DNA of 21,981 nucleotides from JAFASC01 sp034669525 (GTDB lineage: Bacteria; Pseudomonadota; Alphaproteobacteria; Rhizobiales; Beijerinckiaceae), in contig JAXDNH010000118.1 in NCBI GenBank assembly GCA_034669525.1, positions 1-21,981 of the forward strand. Direction: 5' to 3'. Numbering within the stretch: the first letter of the stretch is position 1; every line of letters starts with the position of its first letter. Under the pieces are notes generated by a model. The model was not told where the DNA came from. It was given only the letters and a program-made list of their open reading frames with translations, and ran no database searches. Shown here piece by piece: positions 17,171-21,981 of this stretch. A program made the translations under genes and the position numbers.

Positions 17171-17197
17171 GCGCTACTGGTTCACACAGGTGATCCG

Positions 17198-18124
17198 ATG
17201 ATCAGCCTTTGGCGCGTCGCGATCCCGCTCTTGTGCGCCGCCGCTGTGGCCGCCGACACCGCTCCCCGCGCGCAAGACGTGACGTTCACACCCGCGGGCG
17301 CCGATATCATTTCCGGCGCGTTCGTTCCGGATGCAATTCCAGCGGCCTTGTCGCTTCCCTCCAGAGGCAACGCGCCCTTCCCGGCCGTAGTCATCGTGCA
17401 TGGTAGCGGTGGGTTGGTGCCAGGGGGGCCGGAGCGAAGCTTCGTGGTCGCGCTCAACGGCAGCGGAATCGCGACGCTGGTGCTCGACATGTGGGCGCCG
17501 CGCGGAATGCCCAGGGGTGCCGACGCTTTCGGCGGCACCGGCGGCCTGGACAGGAGGCCCAGCACCCCGCAGGACACCTTGCCGGACGCCTTCGGCGCGT
17601 TGAAATACCTCGCCCGCCACCCCCTGATCGACCGCAGCCGGATTGGGATCATGGGCTTTTCCTGGGGCGCAATGGTTAGCCTGCTCGCCGCTGATGATGC
17701 CGCGGCCGGAAAAGCGCTGCATGGCGACGACCTGCGGTTCGCCGCCCATTCCGGGAATTATCTGGTCTGCTGGCCTTACAGGCCGGGAGGCCCAATGGCG
17801 GCGGCAGTGCAGACACCCCGCACGGGCAGGCCGATGCAAATCCACGTGGCCGGACGCGACGACTACGATGACGCGGACGGCGGCGCCGCGTGCCGCGCCG
17901 TCGTCGATTCACTTCCGCTCGACAAGGCCGCGCGCCCTGAGTTGTTCGTGCACGAGGCGGCGACACATATGTGGGACTTCAACGTCCCAGTATCGATTTC
18001 CTTCACCGACCGCCGCAGCCACGTGGGCGCCGGCGGCACAGTGCACGTCACGCCAGACCCGGAGTTGGCGGCAGAAGTCCGCGAGAATACCGTGGCGTTC
18101 TTCAAACGCGCATTCGGTCTCTAA
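17198..18124 (+). CDS. exported dienelactone hydrolase-like alpha/beta hydrolase
   Basis: The product is 308 residues. Residues 1-26 look like a signal peptide (MISLWRVAIPLLCAAAVAAD). The alpha/beta-hydrolase layout follows: VIVHGSGG oxyanion region (66-72), nucleophile elbow GFSWG (Ser155), an acidic GRDDYDD segment (219-225) and a probable catalytic His257 in EAATHMWDF. True dienelactone hydrolases carry Cys at the nucleophile position, so the Ser here and the export signal point to an esterase of the broader family. The ATG at 17198 is preceded by CAGGTGA; a longer frame from 17138 starts inside tRNA-Asn. It ends 17 bases before the dioxygenase gene and probably shares its transcript. Confidence 0.78.
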   Translation: MISLWRVAIPLLCAAAVAADTAPRAQDVTFTPAGADIISGAFVPDAIPAALSLPSRGNAPFPAVVIVHGSGGLVPGGPERSFVVALNGSGIATLVLDMWAPRGMPRGADAFGGTGGLDRRPSTPQDTLPDAFGALKYLARHPLIDRSRIGIMGFSWGAMVSLLAADDAAAGKALHGDDLRFAAHSGNYLVCWPYRPGGPMAAAVQTPRTGRPMQIHVAGRDDYDDADGGAACRAVVDSLPLDKAARPELFVHEAATHMWDFNVPVSISFTDRRSHVGAGGTVHVTPDPELAAEVRENTVAFFKRAFGL

Positions 18125-18141
18125 TATCCGGCGCCTCACGC

Positions 18142-19044
18142 ATGATCATCGACAATTCCGAAGCCCTCACTCCCGCCGTGCTCGAGGCTTACGGCAATAT
18201 CCCCGATCCGCGCATGCGCGAGCTCGTCACCGCGCTGATAAAGCATCTGCACGGCTTTGTCCGTGAGGTGCGGCTCTCCGAACAGGAGTTCCAGCAGGCC
18301 GCCCATATCGTCGCGCGGCTTGGTCAGCAGACCAGCGACTCGCATAACGAAGTCGTGCTGATGGCCGGATCCCTTGGAATGTCGACGCTTGTCTGCCTTC
18401 TCAATAACGGCGACGGCGGCGCCACGGAAACGCAGGCCAACATGCTTGGGCCGTTCTGGCGGGACGATCAGCCGGCCGTGGAGGACGGCGGCTCGCTGGT
18501 TCGCTCATTGACGGCGGGACCGCCGCTGGCGGTGCGTGTGACTCTGCAGGATCGCAATGGTGCCCCGCTTGCCGGCGCGGAAGTCGACGTTTGGCACTCC
18601 TCGCCTGAGGGTCTCTACGAGAACCAGGATCCGGCACAGGCCGAGATGAATCTGCGCGGGCGCTTCATCAGCGATCCGGAAGGCAAATTCGGTTTCACAT
18701 CGGTGATGCCGGCCGGCTATCCGATCCCGGATGATGGGCCGGTCGGCGAACTGTTGCGCTTGGCCGGCCGGCATAAATTCCGGCCCGCGCATCTGCACTT
18801 CATGATCTACAAGCCGGGATTCAAGACGCTGATCTCGCAGCTCTATGTCGGCGGCGATCCGAATCTCGATACAGATGTACAATTCGGCGTCACGCGCGCG
18901 CTGATCGGCGGTTTTGTCCGGCACGAGAAGGCCGGAGCGGACTCCTATTCGCTCGATCAGGTTTTCACCTTGGAGCCGGGGGAAGCGCGCCGTCCGCGGG
19001 CGCCTATCCGCACGAAGCGTACCGCGAGTGCTGTTGCGGGCTAA
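18142..19044 (+). CDS. intradiol ring-cleavage dioxygenase (hydroxyquinol/catechol 1,2-dioxygenase type)
   Basis: The product is 300 residues. It has the N-terminal helical dimerisation domain of catechol and hydroxyquinol 1,2-dioxygenases, then the catalytic beta domain. The four non-heme Fe(III) ligands are visible: Tyr159 (PEGLYENQ), Tyr193 (AGYPIPDDGP), His217 and His219 (RPAHLHF). These enzymes cleave catecholic rings between the hydroxyls to muconate-type acids. LGPFWR and the general pattern favour the hydroxyquinol branch, but substrate choice needs testing. The start at 18142 gives the family N-terminus; no strong ribosome binding site is seen, which fits coupling to the hydrolase 17 bases upstream. 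No regulator or maleylacetate reductase lies beside it. Confidence 0.85.
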   Translation: MIIDNSEALTPAVLEAYGNIPDPRMRELVTALIKHLHGFVREVRLSEQEFQQAAHIVARLGQQTSDSHNEVVLMAGSLGMSTLVCLLNNGDGGATETQANMLGPFWRDDQPAVEDGGSLVRSLTAGPPLAVRVTLQDRNGAPLAGAEVDVWHSSPEGLYENQDPAQAEMNLRGRFISDPEGKFGFTSVMPAGYPIPDDGPVGELLRLAGRHKFRPAHLHFMIYKPGFKTLISQLYVGGDPNLDTDVQFGVTRALIGGFVRHEKAGADSYSLDQVFTLEPGEARRPRAPIRTKRTASAVAG

Positions 19045-19050
19045 GGCCTT

Positions 19051-19284
19051 CTATCTCGGCGCCCCCAAACTGCCCGGCACTGCCGATTCTCTACCGCTCG
19101 TGCTGAAGCCGGGTCCGGCATTCACGCCCATGTGGAAGCCCGACCAGTCGTGTTCCTTTTGCTCGCCCGGCGGAGGCGCATATTTCACCGGCGGCGGCGT
19201 GCGCTTCGACCAGGACTGCTCCTCGGCGGCAGCGGCGCCGAGCGCTCCACTAGCCACCATGATGATAAACGCAATCCGCCGCAT
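19051..19284 (-). CDS. short secreted protein resembling a porin N-terminus
   Basis: The product is 77 residues. A signal peptide is clear (MRRIAFIIMVASGALGAAAA). A Pro-rich linker follows, then DWSGFHMGVNAG (46-57), which looks like the first beta-strand of the Omp31-type outer-membrane barrels common in Rhizobiales (W-x-G-F-Y-x-G-x-N-x-G). The rest of the barrel is missing: the frame stops 20 residues later. AAAGGAAA upstream of the ATG is a good ribosome binding site; an in-frame GTG at 19347 is less likely. It is either a stand-alone small envelope protein or a truncated porin gene. It converges on the dioxygenase gene with six bases between. Confidence 0.5.
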   Translation of the reverse strand: MRRIAFIIMVASGALGAAAAEEQSWSKRTPPPVKYAPPPGEQKEHDWSGFHMGVNAGPGFSTSGRESAVPGSLGAPR

Positions 19285-19453
19285 TGAGCTTTTCCTTTGC
19301 TTGAGCTTGTCCGCCGTCGCGGCAGCGATCGGCGGCTTCTTCAGCACCGGCGCGCCATTAGCGTTACTTTTTGGTTTAACTTGGAAGAGCGCTTTGAATG
19401 GTCTGTTGTCTCCGATGAATTACCAGGACCTTCGTGGGCATCGGGAGACTAGG

Positions 19454-20116
19454 ATGGCAGGACAGCGGAAATTCGAGCGGGTCATTGGCGAGATATGCGA
19501 TCTTGACTGGCGCGGCTTGAGCGAACAGGAACTCACCGATCTGGCATGGGCCTACTACTTCTTTTCGGTTCAGTTTCGCGAGAATCTCGAAATCGCGCGC
19601 GGCCTCTATCCCAACGACAGCAAACTCCAACAGCTCGAACGGGAGGAGTGCAACACGGACAACCTTTCTCCATGGCCCGGTGTTGCGAACGCGGGGGAGA
19701 AGATGAACCATGACGAATTCATGCGCCGGCTTCTGCAGCTCTCTCCCATCGCCGACGAGCGGCGCTCGCGTCTGGAGGAGATCGGCCAATCCTATTTGAC
19801 GAGCGTGCGTCGAATGGACCTCGAGACAAGGGCATTAAGTATCGCGAGCTACGAGGATGGTGGTCTGGAAAAGGTGTTCACCTCGTTCTTGCGCGCCGAA
19901 CGCTGGAATGGCCCGCTGCTGCAGGCTTTCAAGCATTTCGTGGCGGAGCACGTCAGGTTCGACAGCGATCCGGACCAGGGTCACGGCGCTCTCAGCCGGC
20001 ATCTAAAGCCGGATGATCGAATTCTGCCTTTGTGGGAGGGATTCAAGCAGCTTGTTCTCGACGCAATCCCTACATTGGGAACCCGCGCGAAGATTCGAGA
20101 ACTCCAGCACAGCTGA
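19454..20116 (+). CDS. heme-oxygenase-fold (DUF3050/diiron-oxidase-like) protein
   Basis: The product is about 220 residues and nearly all helical. The second half resembles DUF3050 and related iron-containing redox enzymes with a heme-oxygenase-like fold: an acidic EEC segment (64-66), NHDEF with His86, YEDGG with Glu134, then EHVRFDSDPDQGH with His166, Asp170 and His177. These are candidate metal ligands, but the last spacing is wider than the usual HxxxDxxxH, so activity is uncertain. The ATG at 19454 has GGGAG upstream; an ATG at 19415 would add 13 residues, and a much longer frame from 18914 overlaps the dioxygenase gene and the porin-like gene and is rejected. Function is unknown. Confidence 0.55.
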   Translation: MAGQRKFERVIGEICDLDWRGLSEQELTDLAWAYYFFSVQFRENLEIARGLYPNDSKLQQLEREECNTDNLSPWPGVANAGEKMNHDEFMRRLLQLSPIADERRSRLEEIGQSYLTSVRRMDLETRALSIASYEDGGLEKVFTSFLRAERWNGPLLQAFKHFVAEHVRFDSDPDQGHGALSRHLKPDDRILPLWEGFKQLVLDAIPTLGTRAKIRELQHS

Positions 20117-20117
20117 A

Positions 20118-20221
20118 TTAGCCCTGCAAGACAGGCGATGCGACGGCCGGCGCCGCCCGCGCGAGGCAAACCAAGCCTTGGCGAGTCGCTTGCCAAGCGC
20201 AATCGTCGGCCTTCGAGGCAA
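20118..20221 (-). pseudogene. C-terminal remnant of a second family-3 acyltransferase, frameshifted
   Basis: On the minus strand one frame reads PTIALGKRLAKAWFASR, matching PMIALGKRLANAWFGSR at the end of the acyltransferase at 2713-3891 in 14 of 17 positions. A second frame then reads VASPVLQG followed by TAA, matching ALASPALQG and its stop. The change of frame between the two marks an indel. Nothing of the upstream 350 residues is present. The remnant begins one base after the stop of the heme-oxygenase-fold gene and ends before the tadG stop. Confidence 0.75.
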
Positions 20222-20248
20222 ATCGCGACAGTGATAGGGTGTCGTGGA

Positions 20249-21547
20249 CTACTGGGCCAATCGCACCTTCTGCGTCGCATTGCCGACGCCTTCCGGCACG
20301 GGCACGTCGGTACTGCTGTAGTCGCTGTTCAAAACAAGATTGTTGCCGTTCATGAGAAGAAGCTGGCGGCTGACGATGACCGTATAAGCGGACTGCGCCG
20401 CAACCGGCCTCTTTGCATCAACGATCAGGCGTCCTGCCGGAAGATAGAATGTACCAAGAAATTGCGACGCATTGTTGCTGCTGATTTGATACTGGCGCAT
20501 CGGGGGCGAGCCCGGAGGCGGCGGCGGCAACGAGCCGAGCGGGCCCAGAGGCAGCGGCGAGGGAGATGAAACGGTTCGATCTTCGAAGAAGATAAACCCA
20601 GCCATCACGCCATCCTTTGGCGCCGTCATCGAGATCTTCGTATTCGGATCGAAACGCAGCCCGCCCTCATTGCCCGTGAAATAAACGCCCGCGGACTGGC
20701 CGATTAGCGTGGCGGAATCCTGCACGATCAGCGGCCCATTATTCATGACGTAAACGCCGGGCGTTAGCGTTACATGCGCAGTGCCTTTGATGGTTAGCCC
20801 GCCGCAATAATCGCCGGGATACAAGTTCCGAACGCCGGTGATCACCATCGGCAGCAGACTCGCACAAGACCCCACCGGCGGCCTCGGTCGCGAGGCCAGC
20901 GGATCACCCATCGACGGGCAATCCGTCGTCGGAATCGGATTGACAATTGCCCCGTCAGTCTTCGCCCCGCCAACCGAGCAGATAAACGAAGCGGTGATCC
21001 TCGTGCCAGAGTCAGCCTGGAGGCCCTGTTTGTCCCTTGAGTTCGAGTAGATCACGCAGTCCTTGGCCGTGATTTGCGACTGCTTCTCGACGTGCAGAGT
21101 CCCACTCTGCTTTATGTCCAGCGATAACATACACAGCTTGCCAGCAGGGCCGTAGAGCTGTGCCGTCGAAGTGGCTTTGACCGTCGCAGTATTGATACCA
21201 AGGATATTGCCCCAGGAGAGCGGGACGGTATCGGACACGGTCACAGTGACTCCGGTCCGATGTTGCAGGACTTGAGTATCCACGGAGATCGTGTCCTGGA
21301 ATGAGGCGGTATTCGCCTGAACGGTGGAAGCCGCAACACTCGCCACGACGGAATCGGAATTGTTGGCTAATTTCAGTTGTTGAACGCCTGCCACCGCGGC
21401 GCTATCGGCCGCTTGCTGCAGCGCCGAGCGCCGGTTCACAAGCTGGCTGTATTGCGTGCCGACCGCGCCGGCGCCCAAAATCAGCGGCAATCCGACGGCG
21501 AACATGACGGCTGTGTTACCGGCCCGATCTGCCCAAAAGCTGCGCAT
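20249..21547 (-). CDS. TadE/TadG-like pilus assembly protein with beta-rich C-terminal domain
   Basis: The product is 432 residues. The N-terminus is the Tad domain: DRAGNTAVMFAVGLPLILG forms one membrane helix, followed by RRSALQQAADSAAVAGVQQL, typical of TadG-type proteins linked to Flp pili. After it comes a beta-rich region with repeated short strands (GTLHVEKQSQITAKDCVIYSN, GLTIKGTAHVTLTPGVYVMN, DSATLIGQSAGVYFTGN as successive examples), which could be a beta-helix. A Pro-rich loop (LPPPPPGSPP) interrupts it. It should be anchored in the inner membrane with the bulk outside. No other tad gene is in the window, so it is an orphan copy, common in Bradyrhizobium-like genomes. Confidence 0.82.
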   Translation of the reverse strand: MRSFWADRAGNTAVMFAVGLPLILGAGAVGTQYSQLVNRRSALQQAADSAAVAGVQQLKLANNSDSVVASVAASTVQANTASFQDTISVDTQVLQHRTGVTVTVSDTVPLSWGNILGINTATVKATSTAQLYGPAGKLCMLSLDIKQSGTLHVEKQSQITAKDCVIYSNSRDKQGLQADSGTRITASFICSVGGAKTDGAIVNPIPTTDCPSMGDPLASRPRPPVGSCASLLPMVITGVRNLYPGDYCGGLTIKGTAHVTLTPGVYVMNNGPLIVQDSATLIGQSAGVYFTGNEGGLRFDPNTKISMTAPKDGVMAGFIFFEDRTVSSPSPLPLGPLGSLPPPPPGSPPMRQYQISSNNASQFLGTFYLPAGRLIVDAKRPVAAQSAYTVIVSRQLLLMNGNNLVLNSDYSSTDVPVPEGVGNATQKVRLAQ

Positions 21548-21836
21548 GGCTCAAGAACCCTAATTCCGGGCCAGATTGCCGGCAGTTCCCTAAAAGTTTC
21601 TGCACCCGATAGTGGAGTCGCGCGGACGTTCCGTTCACTCTCGGCAAGACGCTTCCGCAGGATTAACAAATTCCTGACAAACGTCGCTAGCCCCAGGCTT
21701 TCCGGGAAGCTTCTGCGTATCGCACGAAGCGCCCTCACAAAAATGACCGCCCTGCTAATCGTTCTGCTACCGACGCCTGCTTCACGACGGCTCGCCAGCC
21801 AGATGCAGTGGTTTGAAATTGCCGGTTTGGGCTATG
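21548..21836. other. intergenic region upstream of the TadG-like gene
   Basis: About 290 bases with no supported gene. It should carry the promoter of the TadG-like gene on the minus strand; I could not identify a convincing one. A plus-strand frame from 21743 has no ribosome binding site and overlaps the NTF2-like gene. Confidence 0.4.
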
Positions 21837-21981
21837 TCATGGGCCTGGCTTCGAGGTCACCTGAACGAATATCACTTCCCAAGTTGTACCTCGCCGCCGA
21901 AAGATGTCTGTATACCGGAAGCGTGCCTCGAACTGGTCGCTCCCTTTCGTTCCGCGGATTACGCCGTCTGCGGTAACCGCG
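21837..21981 (-). CDS. NTF2-like (DUF4440/SnoaL-type) protein, C-terminal end only
   Basis: The minus frame from the window edge to a TGA at 21837-21839 gives 47 residues. The pattern VIRGTKGSDQFEARFRYTDI, then FRRRGTTWEVIFVQVT, is the final beta-sheet of DUF4440 proteins, which usually read RGT..G..F..RYTDVYV.RDG.WQVV.SQ.T. Such proteins have a small cone-shaped cavity fold and varied or unknown roles. The N-terminal two thirds lie outside the window. It may be upstream of, and cotranscribed with, the TadG-like gene, but about 290 bases separate them. Confidence 0.65.
   Translation of the reverse strand, partial: AVTADGVIRGTKGSDQFEARFRYTDIFRRRGTTWEVIFVQVTSKPGP

Noticed and set aside
18914..19453. 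N-terminal 180-codon extension of the heme-oxygenase-fold gene
   Set aside because: It overlaps the end of the dioxygenase gene and the opposite-strand porin-like gene, and its sequence is the antisense of the latter's signal peptide.
21377..21976. Plus-strand frame of 199 codons at the right edge
   Set aside because: It covers the start of the TadG-like gene and the NTF2-like gene on the other strand, with no ribosome binding site and no recognisable domain.

Overview
The window reads as chromosome from a GC-rich alphaproteobacterium of the order Hyphomicrobiales (Rhizobiales), most like the Bradyrhizobium/Xanthobacteraceae side. The evidence is the proS-lolC-lolD and gyrA-coaD-cyclophilin-queA-tgt gene order, an INS-less ProS, the TTG-started GyrA, and palindromic intergenic repeats of the type common in that group. 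No CRISPR array, prophage or complete insertion sequence is visible.

Left part (1-4800): a surface or glycan-modification patch. It holds a partial membrane-anchored SGNH hydrolase, an FkbM-type methyltransferase in AT-richer DNA and a family-3 membrane acyltransferase. A CurA-like NADPH oxidoreductase sits among them. A gene-poor stretch (3892-4412) contains a 28-residue hydrophobic mini-ORF with a good ribosome binding site. A PilZ protein with a C-terminal coiled coil follows.

Centre (4801-16000): two housekeeping blocks on the minus strand. One is proS-lolC-lolD (prolyl-tRNA synthetase, then lipoprotein export), with ATGA coupling between lolC and lolD. The other is coaD-ppiA-ppiB-queA-tgt (CoA synthesis, two cyclophilins, queuosine tRNA modification), with ATGA coupling between queA and tgt. 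Three palindromic intergenic repeats lie in the second block. Between tgt and proS, a strong intrinsic terminator points along the plus strand and ends no visible gene, which suggests an unannotated small RNA. gyrA is next, convergent with a small membrane protein gene.

Right part (16000-21981): a DUF3750 gene whose reading frame runs into an antisense tRNA-Cys, then a divergent tRNA-Asn, each tRNA with its own promoter. After these come a putative two-gene unit (exported dienelactone-hydrolase-like protein plus intradiol ring-cleavage dioxygenase), a very short porin-N-terminus-like protein, a heme-oxygenase-fold protein, a frameshifted C-terminal remnant of a second acyltransferase, an orphan TadG-like protein and the C-terminal end of an NTF2-like protein.

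Most of the window is ordinary core genome. The items most worth a second look are the candidate small RNA at 8293-8479, GyrA carrying Asn-Leu at the two main quinolone-contact positions, a Tgt that has lost three of four zinc ligands, the acyltransferase remnant, and the tRNA-Cys/DUF3750 overlap. I did not find clear evidence of a wholly new multi-gene system.
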